Assembly (NCBI GenBank): GCA_019096065.1
Contig: JAGUCH010000003.1
Coordinates: 9,672,001-9,736,000 of the forward strand
DNA from: Paracyclopina nana
Taxonomy: Eukaryota > Arthropoda > Copepoda > Cyclopoida > Cyclopettidae
DNA: 64,000 nucleotides
Reading direction: 5' to 3'
The notes beneath the pieces were generated by a model that searched no databases, was not told the DNA's origin, and was given only the letters and a program-made list of their open reading frames with translations. This document shows positions 40,801 to 52,800 of this stretch, piece after piece. Numbering within the stretch: the stretch's first letter is position 1; each line of letters starts with the position of its first letter. The translations under genes and the position numbers were made by a program.

Positions 40801-43800
40801 ATCCTCATAATATCGCGCCATAATGACGCGTCATAATATCCAGGTGAACCGGGCCTTAGTTTTCAAGACTGGCATTAAAAAGTTAAATATTGCTCATATT
40901 AGCATTGAATTTTTTATCATCTATTTGTAAAGGGCCTGCATTTGTAGTGTTTAGCTATTATTGCTATTCCATGTCTCGACATCTTTTTCTCTGCTAGCTG
41001 AACAAAGTGCATAGTGCTACACAGTCTTTCCAATGAAATGCTCTTCGTAATGAATGTATTTCTGTGTGTGTAAGCAAAATAGAAGCCATTATTCTTTCCC
41101 TGTCTAATTTATTTGAGTACTAAGGGAGCTCTGGTTTTCTTCACTGACATCTTCGGTCGGTTCTCCACTATGCACTGTTTACCTTCAGCCTTTTGGCAGC
41201 AAAAATGTAAGCCACTGTATTATTCATTATTTCAGATGCACCGATTTGCCAAAGTCAGTTGGTGGATCAATTGATCGGGGTGACTGCAGAAGAAAGCATT
41301 TCCATTAATTGCAGGGTAAGTAAGCAGACAATGCTACTTTTTCCACATTGCTCACAATGCACCAAAATGTACCCATGCTCAGCATTTTTTTTTAGAAAGC
41401 TCATTAACCTAATGTGAACTGTATTTATTATTACATTAGAAAGGCAGTTACATTTTCCAGTTAAAATGTTGAAAGTTGACCTTTTATATCTTATAATGGC
41501 ATACAGGCCTGAAATGAAAATGTCTGTCGATTTTGCACCACACAGCTGCTTTTGGTGGTGCTCTCTAAAAGCTTCTGAGAAGCCTGTGCAAGCCTTTTTT
41601 GGTGCAATTTACTGCATTTTTAAAGGATTGCTGGCCTTCGTCTCTCCCTTTTACTAGCCTCCTCATGCTAAATATCATGCAAGCTTGCCATGCCTGAATC
41701 TGCTCAGGGAAAAAGTTAGGTTTCCCTGAGAAATATGTATGTGGCTTGTTCAAACTGGACATGCAACTGTACTATGCAACAAGTAACAAAAAAGTATCCC
41801 AAAACTACCCAGGATCTTGGTTTTTTTTTATGTGGGAACAATTTCTAAACATCCAGAAATTCCATTAAAAAGATAAGATACATATTTTAGACTAAGAAAT
41901 GTATTTAATACATATGAGAATGTAACATGAGTCTCGATACATTTTTGTAATCACTCCTCAAGTCTGAGGTTGATGAGGGAAGTAAAATAGTTTTCCTTGG
42001 CTTAGTAGATGAACACTGCATAAAAGAACCAAATTACTGATCGGTGTACCGTGCATCCGTTGGGACATGACTGAACGATTTGGTTCTGGTTGTACACCAC
42101 GGAAATGATGTCATTTCTCTTGTTTGTCTTCATCCTTTTCCTACAAGTATTTCAAGTGTCCACAATGAAAGGAAGTGGGTACATGTTTTGCTTTTCATTA
42201 ACATACCACAGCTTCCTTGCTGGTCACTTTGATACAGAAAGCAGTAGAACTAAGTACTTGGATGTGCATGTCTTGGCTACTTTTTACTTACACCAAGATA
42301 TGCATCTTGTGCCTAAACATCAACAACTACTACTAGTCTCGAAATTACGTTTCCTTCATCACAAAATCTTCTTGGGAGTTGAGAGAATGCTTGAAATGCC
42401 AAGATTATGTGGGTACCACCTTATGGTAAAAGGTATGAGGTGGCTCCTTCTAATCTCAATTATGTGGTGTGTTCATCTGCTTAATTTGTATTTTGTCAAT
42501 ACAATCCAAATGAAATCACTTCATAAAGATTGTATTTTGATGATACTTTCTTTCTTGATGTATCCTGCAACTCTTTGGCTTTAAGATGTATTCAGACCAA
42601 AATGACTTTGTAATGAGATTCAAATACAACCCTTCAATTATAATTTCAGTTCCCAAGACCGAAATCGAACTCTTTGGGAAAATGCTTTCAACTTCAAGAT
42701 TTTCCTCAATTTTTCAGCTATGTTGAACAAAAGAATTTTACTGAGCAAGGGAAGGAGTGTAGTTTACTGGTGCAAAGCTCAGGATACTTAAGCATGCTTA
42801 CAGTGTAGCACAGTAGGATACGGTGCTTACAATCCTTATTTATGTCTCCTTTTCCACTGAATACAGCGGCAGTGCAGTTCAGAGGGGATCAAGGGGTCAG
42901 AGTTTATCACATATAATTCTAATATGAGGATTGTCCCCTCAAGCAAGCCACTTCTCAGAATATTTATGGCCTCCAAAAAGCTACTTTTAAAAGGGGGGCA
43001 CACTTGGCTTCTTCTTCCTCTCAACCACCACAAATAAGTGTGAAAATGGAAGAACTGTAGTATTCCATTGTATCTATGAAATTGGAGGGCTGAGTCTGTG
43101 AAAGAGAAGAAAATTGCTCTGGATCTAATGATAAAACAGTTTTTTGTGAATCATCTCTTGCACAATATAACCAGTCATCGTGGCAGAGGAATAAAAAAGG
43201 GGAAGAGATAAGAGAGCCTCTCCAAAAGAGGAACTGGTGGCAAAAAGCTGAAAAAGGTTCCATTAACCCCTTCTTCTTTATATTTGGCGAGAGTTGGTTG
43301 AAGAGCTCAACAAATGGATGACTATTTGCAATTTTTTTATTATGTCTGCCAGAAATCATAATGTTGAGTAAGCTGGAGAGCTTAGGCTGTTATTTATGTA
43401 TTTTACCAGTTCATTAACCCCCATGATGAACTCAAAATAGGTGGAGGGGATGTCAGCACTCTCTCACACACAACCAAGAGATCAGAAAAAATGGCTGCCA
43501 TTTGTAGGCTGAACACAAGAGTGGGGATGAGCAGATTCTTCTCCTTGTTCCTGTACTGAACTAAGCCAAGCCCACGCAACTTCTTAATTCAAGGCAATGT
43601 TTTGCCATATGGAAAAACCTCAGCTGGGAGAAATGTCTTACTACTAATCATTGCTCTGTGGTATTTTTCTCGAGCTTGGTACACCGAAGCAAAGTGAAAG
43701 CCCCTTTTTGTTCATGCGAAAATCCGGTTGTTATGGCGGAACTCCTGCCAGAATCGATTTATTCAGTGAGATACGCTTTAATGAGATCGAATCTCCTGCT

Positions 43801-46800
43801 TACGCAATTTGCAAAAAAAGTGACTGAAATCCCTGCCTTTTTGTATTTGGCTCCTCATTTTTTTGCAGAGCTGTATCCCTGATGTGTGCCAAAATATGCT
43901 TTTTCTGAACGTAGTAGGCCGTTCTCATATTGCCGGAAAAAGCTAAGCTAAGGTAAAAATAGCTAAGCTAAGGTGAAAATAGCTAAGCAAACGCTCAACA
44001 TTTCAAGAAAAGTAGCTACTTTTTGTGAATGTTGAGCGGAAAAACCGGTTTTTGTTGCATAATTTCTACCTTAGCTTAGCTAATTTTACCTTAGCTTTTT
44101 CCGGCAATATGAGAACGGCCTGTATCTGAAAAATGAAAAGGAAAATCCAGCCTGTATTTCATTACTTCCAATGTCACAGATTGCTCTTTTGGCTATTAGA
44201 TATGTCTCAGTTGTAAATGTAGGTCTTGCTGTCATGATCATCAGGCGCATTTCACGAACTAGTAGGCATTAGGTACATGTATCCACGTGGATGCATGTCC
44301 TGCAATGCGACTTTTCCCCAATTATTATTTCTTTCTCTTTAGCCAAGGCCAGCAGGGGAAAAAAGCCAGAAAGCTCCAGATTTTAACTGATACACTTTTC
44401 TTTGCAGGTGGATGCATACCCGGCTGCAGTCACATTTAGCTGGTACTTCAACAGCTCTGAGCACAAAGAGGAGCTAAAAGAAGAGAGGTTCACAACAAAC
44501 GGACTCGTTTCCACGCTGAACTTTGCCCCAACAACTAATCAAGATTATGGCACTTTGTATTGTCTGGGAGAAAATGCGGTCGGCCATCAAGCTGAGCCCT
44601 GCACATTTAAAATTGTGCCCACGGGTATGACAACATAGAAACATGTAGTACTGGCTCAAAAGATAATGTGCAGTTCATCTACATGGTTTTTCATTAGCTT
44701 GATTGCAATCGAGCAGTTTTTTGACGACTTTTTCATTTTGGATGTAAGATACATCTTTTTTTGTCCTAGTAATGTTCGCAAATCAAATTGGAGTGGGATG
44801 AGACTCGATTGTCAGTGAACGAATTTACTTTCAGTTTTCAAAACTGAAAGCGTTGGCAAAAGTAAAATATTTCTCAGCGTCAAGATTTGCATAGATGAAC
44901 GTTGCAGGCATTGTGATAAAAAGAAAAGAACTTTTTTGTTTATTTCCCCAAAGAGGGGAATTTTGTGAGCTTCAAAACTTTTTCCTTTTGAGCCTAAACA
45001 TTCAAAAAGCGTTTTCTCTTTTCGTGAAAAAGGCCGGCCAGCGCCCCTCTCAGAATGCAGGGTTTTGAACATGACCCAGCCTTCGATAAAAGTGGGCTGT
45101 CAAGAAGGCTTCGACGGTGGCCTGCCTCAGACTTTCATGCTTGAAGTCTACGAAAACGAACAATTGAAAACGAAGATGACAAACCAGCAGCCCTACTTCG
45201 AAATCTCTCAAGTGGATTACAGCCAACCCGTCAAGTTGTTCGTGTTTGCGCAGAACGCTAAAGGATCCAGTGAACCCTTCATTATTGAAGAAACCTTCGG
45301 GAAAGCTAGAAAGCATGCCGTCGAAGGTACGATACCATTTTTTAATAATTACTCACTCGTCTATGAGCCATATTCATAGCTAGCCGATACTTTCGGTTCT
45401 GACGTAAAATACAATAATTTTTGACCGAGTAATGTTGCAAAATCAAATTGGAAAGCAATGAGACTCGATTGTCAACAGTCGAATTTGCTATCAGTTCTCA
45501 AAACTGAAATTGATGCCAGAAGATAAATGTTTCCTCACATCAAGATTTGAAAAGTACGGTCCAAATTGCAATTATGTTGACCACGAAATCATGGTTTTAT
45601 CAATAATAAGCTAGAGAGGTCATAAAGAATGTAGGAGGAAGTGAAGAAGCCCCATGCAACATAAAAACTTTATTGCTTTATACCATTGCACTAATGTGTC
45701 ACTTGCACCCATGTTTTCGTCGTTCCTGTCTAATTGCTTGCTGACTTTAGCTGAGCCATTTTACTCTCTTCCTGTTGTTGCTACCTTGGCAATATTAGTA
45801 GCGCAGATCGGTAGTGGCCAGGTGTCCAGCGACACAGAAATCGCGAAACTTGTGCCATACAGGCCAGCCCAGAGTAGGCACACAGAATGACTTGAGCCTA
45901 CAATTGGTGGCACAGTGGCTCAGTGGCGCTGGGGTCAATGACCAATAATAAAGTTCGCGCACGCTTGTGGCTTGTGGGCATGTGGATGCCATTTTTTTAT
46001 TTGAAACTTCATGTGGCGCAGTGGCTCAGTGGCGCAGAGGTCAATGGCCATTATTAAAGTCCGCACTCGCTTGTGGGCATGTGGATGCCATTTTTTATTA
46101 GAAACTTCATGTGGCACAGTGGCTCAGTGGCGCAGAGGTCAATGGCCATTATTCAAGTCCGCGCTTGCTTGTGGGCATGTGGATGCCCTTTTTTCTTTGA
46201 AACTTCATGTGGCGCAGTGGCTCAGTGGCACAGGGGTCAATGACCAATAATAAAGTTCGCTCGCGCACGCTTGTGGCTTGTGGGCATTTGGATGCCATTT
46301 TTTATTAGAAACATCATGTGGCGCAGTGGCTCAGTGGCGCAGAGGTAACCGGCCATTAATAAAGTCCACGCACGCACGCGTGTGGCTTGAGGGCATGTGG
46401 ATGCAATTTTTTTATTTGAAACTTCATGTGGCGCAGTGGCTCAGTGGCGCAGAGGTCAATGGCCATTATTAAAGTCCGCGCTTGCTTGTGGGCATGTGGA
46501 TGCCCTTTTTTCTTTGAAACTTCATGTGGCGCAGTGGCTCAGTGGCACAGGGGTCAATGACCAATAATAAAGTTCGCGCACGCTTGTGGCTTGTGGGCAT
46601 TTGGATGCCATTTTTTATTAGAAACTTCATGTGGCGCAGTGGCTCAGTGGCGCAGAGGTAACCGGCCATTAATAAAGTCCACGCACGCACGCGTGTGGCT
46701 TGAGGGCATGTGGATGCAATTTTTTTATTTGAAACTTCATGTGGCGCAGTGGCTCAGTGGCGCAGAGGTCAATGGCCATTATTAAAGTCCGCGCTTGCTT

Positions 46801-49800
46801 GTGGGCATGTGGATGCCCTTTTTTCTTTGAAACTTCATGTGGCGCAGTGGCTCAGTGGCACAGGGGTCAATGACCAATAATAAAGTTCGCGCACGCTTGT
46901 GGCTTGTGGGCATTTGGATGCCATTTTTTATTAGAAACTTCATGTGGCGCAGTGGCTCAGTGGCGCAGAGGTAACCGGCCATTAATAAAGTCCACGCACG
47001 CACGCGTGTGGCTTGAGGGCATGTGGATGCAATTTTTTTATTTGAAACTTCATGTGGCGCAGTGGCTCAGTGGCGCAGAGGTCAATGGCCATTATTAAAG
47101 TCCGCGCTTGCTTGTGGGCATGTGGATGCCCTTTTTTCTTTGAAACTTCATGTGGCGCAGTGGCTCAGTGGCACAGGGGTCAATGACCAATAATAAAGTT
47201 CGCGCACGCTTGTGGCTTGTGGGCATTTGGATGCCAGTTAATAAAGTCCGCTCCACAGTGGCTCAAAAAGCCTTCTGGACGCGTACGGGAAAAAAACTCC
47301 CTCAGCTCAAAAATATAGTTGCCAAAAAATATGCTAGCTTCAGTTAGTTTTTTCACTAGGAGACTAGCCTGGTCAAAACTAGATGAAACAAAGGCCATAG
47401 TTTGGACTTTGTCAAAAAATGCAATTTTGCTCAGGCAATTATTCACGTTACGCGAGTTTCGCTCCTAGCTTAAAAAAATGTTCAAAAAACATGCTAGTTT
47501 CAGTTCTTATTTTGGACTAGGAGACTAGCCTGGTCAAAACTAGATGAAACAAAGGCCAAAGTTTGGCCCTAGTTAAAAAATGCAATTTTGCTCAGGCAAT
47601 TATTCACGTAACGCGAGATTCGCTACTAGCTCAAAAAAAGTTGCCAAAAACATGCTAGCTTCAGTTAGTTTTTTCACTAGGAGACTCGACTGGTCAAAAC
47701 TAAATGAAACAAAGGCCAAAGTTTGGTCTTTGTCAAAAAATGCAATTTTGCTCAGGCAATTATTCACGTTACGCGAGTTTCGCTACTAGCTCAAAAATAG
47801 TTGCCAAAAAATATGCTAGCTTCAGTTAGTTTTGGCACTAGGAGACTAGCCTGGTCAAAACTAGATGAAACAAAGGCCAAAGTTTGGCCTTTGTTAAAAT
47901 ATGCAATTTTGCTCTTGCAATTATTCACGTAACGCGAGTTTCGCTCCTAGCTTAAAAAAATGTTCAAAAAACATGCTAACTTTAGTTAGTTTTTTCACTA
48001 GGAGACTAGCATGGTCAAAACTAGATGAAACAAAGGCCAAAGTTTGGACTTTGTCAAAAAAAATGCAATTTTGCTCAGGCAATTATTCACGTTACGCGAG
48101 TTTCGCTCCTAGCTTAAAAAAATGTTCAAAAAACATGCTAACTTCAGTTAGTTTTTTCACTAGGAGACTAGCCTGGTCAAAACTAGATGAAACAAAGGCC
48201 AAAGTTTGGACTTTGTCAAAAAAATGCAATTTTGCTCAGGCAATTATTCACGTTACGCGAGTTTCGCTACTAGCTCAAAAATAGTTGCCAAAAAATATGC
48301 TAGCTTCAGTTAGTTTTGGCACAAGGAGACTAGCCTGGTCAAAACTAGATGAAACAAAGGCCAAAGTTTGGCCTTTGTTAAAAAATGCAATTTTGCTCTT
48401 GCAATTATTCACGTAACGCGAGTTTCGCTACTAGCTCAAAAAAAGTTGCCAAAAAATATGCTAGCTTCACTTAGTTTTTTCACTAGGAGACTATCCTGGT
48501 CAAAACTAGATGAAACAAAGGCCAAAGATTGGCCTTTGTAAAAAAATACAATTTGGCTCTTGCAATTATTCACGTTACGCGAGATTCGCTCCTAGCTAAA
48601 AAAAATGTTCAAAAAATAATCTAGCTTCAGTTAGTTTTGGCACTAGGAGACTAGCCTGGTCAAAACTAGATGAAAAAAAGGCCAAAGTTTGGCCTTTAAC
48701 AAAAAATGCAATTTTGCTCTTGCAATTATTCACGTTACGCGAGTTTCGCTCCTAGCTAAAAAAAGTTGCAAAAAATATGCTAGTTTCAGTTCTTATTTTG
48801 GACTAGGAGACCAGTCTTGTCAAAACTAGATGAAAAAAAGGCCAAAGTTTGGCCTTTGTCAAAAAATGCAATTTTGCTCTTGCAATTTTTCACGTTACGC
48901 GAGTTTCGCTCCTAGCTTAAAAAAATGTTCAAAAAACATGCTAACTTCAGTTAGTTTTTTCACTAGGAGACTAGCCTGGTCAAAACTAGATGAAACAAAG
49001 GCCAAAGTTTGGCCTTTGTCAAAAAATGCAATTTTGCTCTTGCAATTATTCACGTTACGCGAGTTTCGCTCCTAGCTCAAAAAAATGTTCAAAAAATATG
49101 TTAGCTTCACTTTGTTTTTTCACTAGGAGACTAGCCTGGTCAAAACTTTGGCCTTTGTTTCATCTAGTTTTGACAAGACTAATCTCCTAGTGAAAAAACT
49201 AACTGAAACTAGCATATTCTTTTTTATGCTCTGAATCAAAGCAAAAAAGTCAATAGACCAAGAAGTCAAATTAGTCCAAAAAGTCCAATAGCGCGCGGAC
49301 TTTATTATTGGCCGTTGACCTCTGCGCCACTGAGCCACTGCGCCACATGAAGTTTCAAATAAAAATTGCCATTCACATGCCCGCACCAATAGCGCGCGCG
49401 GACTTTATTATGGGCCGTTAACCTCTGCGCCACTGAGCCACTGCGCCACATGAAGTTTCATATAAAAATTGCCATTCACCTGCCCGCACCAATAGCGCGC
49501 GCGGACTTTATTATAGGCCGTTGACCTCTGCGCCACTGAGCCACTGCGCCACATGAAGTTTCAAAGAAAAAATGGCATTCACATGCCCACCAATAGCGAG
49601 CGCGGACTTTATTATGGGCCGTTGACCTCTGCGCCACTGAGCCACTGCACCACATGAAGTTTCAAAAATAAAAATTGCCATTCACATGCCCGCACCAATA
49701 GCGCGCGCGGACTTTATTATGGGCCGTTAACCTCTGCGCCACTGAGCCACTGCGCCACATGAAGTTTCATATAAAAATTGCCATTCACCTGCCCGCACCA

Positions 49801-52800
49801 ATAGCGCGCGCGGACTTTATTATAGGCCGTTGACCTCTGCGCCACTGAGCCACTGCGCCACATGAAGTTTCAAAGAAAAAATGGCATTCACATGCCCACC
49901 AATAGCGAGCGCGGACTTTATTATGGGCCGTTGACCTCTGCGCCACTGAGCCACTGCACCACATGAAGTTTCAAAAATAAAAATTGGCATTCACATGCCC
50001 ACCAATAGCGAGCGCGGACTTTATTAATGGCTGTTGACCTCTGCGCCACTGAGCCACTGCGCCACATGAAGTTTCAAAGAAAAAATGGCATTCACATGCC
50101 CACCAATAGCGAGCGCGGACTTTATTATGGGCCGTTGACCTCTGCGCCACTGAGCCACTGCGCCACATGAAGTTTCAAATAAAAATTGGCATTCACATGC
50201 CCACCAATAGCGTGCGAACATTATCAATGGCCGTTGACCTCTGCGCCACTGAGCCACTGCGCCACATGAAGTTTCAAATAAAACTCATTCATTTGAGTCC
50301 TATGCCTGACTGATGGCACAAATTTCGCGATTTCTGTGTCGCTGGACACCTGGCCACTGCCCGCAGATCACGACTCCCAAATGACAAGCCAACAACTCTG
50401 AGAGTATAATTGCATATATTGTCTTCTTATGTCAACTTAGCAGTCGTTCCCTGGTGGCAAAACAAGATTGGTCCTACATAGTATATGTGCATTATTATTG
50501 GCTGTCATGATCCATGATGTCCCTTGGGGGTGCAGTTACAAGAAGAAGTAAAAGGGGAGCAACTTGTATGTATGATGATGATCCATGACATGCCTTTTCT
50601 CCTCATACTCCCATCATAAGTGGCCTTATTCCCTGAATGACAGCTGACATGGCCATGCTTTTTGCTATGGATGCATTTTTCAAATGGCTTTCTTTTCCAC
50701 TCAAAATTAAACTCAAGTCGACGACGACGACCATTTTTGCCAGCAAAGCCTCTTACATATTCGGTTTTCAAATCCTGCTCAGCCCTGAATATGTTCATGC
50801 ATATTTTGTGCAGCTTACCTTGGTTCCCCTGGAAAAAAGTCAAAAAATTGGGAAAGTTGATTTTGCATACGTGAAAAATCTTGACGCAGAGAAATATTTT
50901 ACGTTTGACTACTATTTCAGTTTTCCAAACTGAAAGCAAATTGTCATGTTGACAATCGGTGTTCATTTATTTTCAATTTGATTTCAACACATTACTCCGT
51001 CAAAAAAAATCAGTTCACGTCAAAAAGAAGACTGTACAGCTTTCTTGTCGTAGATGAAAATAATGATAATTGTCAGCCCCAAGGGAGAAAGTGGGTCAGT
51101 TATTGGAGGGCTTTCTTCCTTTCACGTCATAAAACGAGAGAGAGAGTTCACTTGATGGTTTGCTTTTTTGAGATCAGACATTGACCAGAATGTAGCAGTG
51201 GTGAGAGCAATCTTGGCGCAGAATATGACACTTTTCACCCGAAAGAAAAGTAAAAAAGAAGCAGCTGCGACATAAAAAGTTGGAAACGATAACGACTGAC
51301 AAAAAGAGAGGAAGAAAGCTCTGACGACGACGGGAGAAAAAGTGAAAAAGTGTTGCTCTGATCATTATTATGTCAACGAAAAAATGTGTGCATGGATTTC
51401 GCGGATTAATAATCCCTTCGTGTATACATTGCAGGCGTGACGGATTCGAAAGCTGTGAAGGGGAGCAGTAAATCCATGCTTGATTGGACAGGAGCATCAG
51501 CATCCACCAGCTCAATTGTCGTCATTGTCACTGGAATTGCAACAGGAATCGTTTTCACAGTCCTCCTCGTCTGTCTTTTTGTAACTTGCAGACAAAAGGT
51601 AAGAGTAGACTAGCGCCTAAAGCCTACGCACCCAAAGAGCTGACACTTTTTATTTTCGATACGATAAAAATTTTTTTTCTATTTTTGCCTTTTAAGAACA
51701 CCTGCTCCGTAGGATGCTCCGTATTTGCCAAAATTTGCTGGTTTTTGATGACTTTTAGTTTACCTGTTTTGGTCAAAATTGGCCCAAAAATGGATAAAAT
51801 TCAATAGAAAAACAGGTATGATTTAATTATTTTTTCAAGGCATTTTGCCAAAGCGTTGCATATCATGTACCAAGTGAAACAAGGCCAAAAATTGAAAATA
51901 CATAAAGAAGCTTTAAACAAAAAAATTAATTTTTTTGGTAGCTAGCTCTGTCAGCTCTTTGTGAGGGTAGGCTTTAATGGCATATGTTGATGGCATGGGG
52001 TCCTAAAAAAGAGACCTTTTTCTCCACAGACTCGACGTTCGAATTTGGCACGTGGAAACAACTCTTCTTCACCGAGTGCATCTTTGAGGCGAAAAATGTC
52101 GAATAATGGCTGCGATGCCATTGTTGACCATGGCTATGAGAAGGAGGAATGTGTGAAACCACGAGGCTCTTCCACAGCCTCTTCCAATGCAACTACAACC
52201 ATTGGAGATGGTAAGAAGTTGCACACACATTATTTCCTTCAACCGTCAAGTGAATGCATCCATTAGTCCTGCTTTCGATGGTCAGATACGTCGCAAAACT
52301 TTCCAAAACTTTCCCAACCGCAATGAAAGCATTCCTTCAGTTTGGAACGGGTTTCTTGGCACAAAAACTGTTTTATTTGGACTATTTACCACCGCCGTTT
52401 TCTTAAGGGAGCCCAAACTTAGTTATGCTCCTTCTTCTTCTTCTCCTTCTGTTTGGGCCTCTTTTTTGGCGCAGTCCCAGATGACCAGCAAAGGCTTTTC
52501 AGCGAAAATAACGCAAATGGGACTCATTCGTACTTTTTCATAAGATGAAGATTCATCTTTTTCCTATATTTTGTGTCAGGAGGTGCTCATCTCATTGGCC
52601 AAAGAAAGCAAGTTTCACAATTATTAATGGCTTTCTAATTTGACTTGGAAATTCTATTCAATGGATACATAATCAAAACTCCTCAACATTGTGTATTTTG
52701 TGAAAAAGTAAACCATCACTTCTAATTAATATGTATAAAAACTAGAAGGAAATGAATGTCAGATTAAGAGAAAATTCCGTTCTTTGGCATTGGATACATT

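Larger units (their letters stand above)
39863..40855. mobile_element. Interlocked H-family elements (compound inverted repeat)
   Basis: Ends GGCGCGGTTCACCTGG and GGTGAACCGGGCC next to TTA. Two pairs of inverted arms interlock: 39863-39949 pairs with 40416-40505 (both with ATTATGACGCGTCATTA near the end), and 40270-40415 pairs with 40730-40855. The first arm is interrupted by a Y element and the second pair by another H element. Confidence 0.7.
39717..40905 (+). mobile_element. M1 element split by a multi-level MITE nest
   Basis: A forward M1 copy starts with GTTCATCTGA at 39717, carries GTCGTAAGATACATTTTT and GTGAGACTCGATTGTC, and breaks at 39861. Its continuation (AGTTTTCAAGACTGGCAT) resumes at 40859. 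The roughly 1 kb between is filled by H-type, Y-type and Z-type elements inserted into one another. All of it lies in intron 10. Confidence 0.8.
45810..50361. mobile_element. Complete foldback-type DNA transposon, 4.55 kb, in intron 13
   Basis: The octamer CGCAGATC flanks the element on both sides (45802-45809 and 50362-50369), a perfect 8-bp target-site duplication. The ends are inverted: GGYAGTGGCCAGGTGTCC at the left and its reverse complement at the right, with near-identity continuing through a CGACACAGAAATCGCGAAA block. Inside each end lies an array of units of about 100-110 bp, the two arrays in opposite orientation (45907-47250 and 49290-50275). Between them lies a third array of about 160-bp units (47330-49145). 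Long terminal inverted repeats made of tandem repeats define Foldback-like elements; 8-bp duplications occur in the hAT, P and Merlin groups. No transposase frame was seen, so it is non-autonomous. The superfamily is not assigned. Confidence 0.85.

Noticed and set aside
42090-42584. Longest open frame in the window (164 codons, + strand), with a hydrophobic start
   Set aside because: It lies in intron 11, has no ATG at its first position, runs into an M1 MITE (42471-42728), and shows no domain-like sequence. The hydrophobic start follows from T-rich DNA.
45061-45064. Alternative acceptor for exon 13 at ATGCAG|GG (45060)
   Set aside because: It would break the frame with exon 12 and drop Cys560; the acceptor at 45053 keeps the frame and follows a better pyrimidine tract.
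46278-47098. Repeated 64- and 73-residue frames in the foldback arms
   Set aside because: They arise from the 313-bp higher-order repeat and appear on both strands. No start context or conservation beyond the repeat itself.
45907-47250. Tandem tRNA genes in the foldback arm
   Set aside because: Only an A-box-like motif is present. There is no B-box, T-arm or acceptor stem.
50505-50966. 153-codon minus-strand frame between the foldback element and exon 14
   Set aside because: It overlaps an M1 copy at one end and has no domain-like features.
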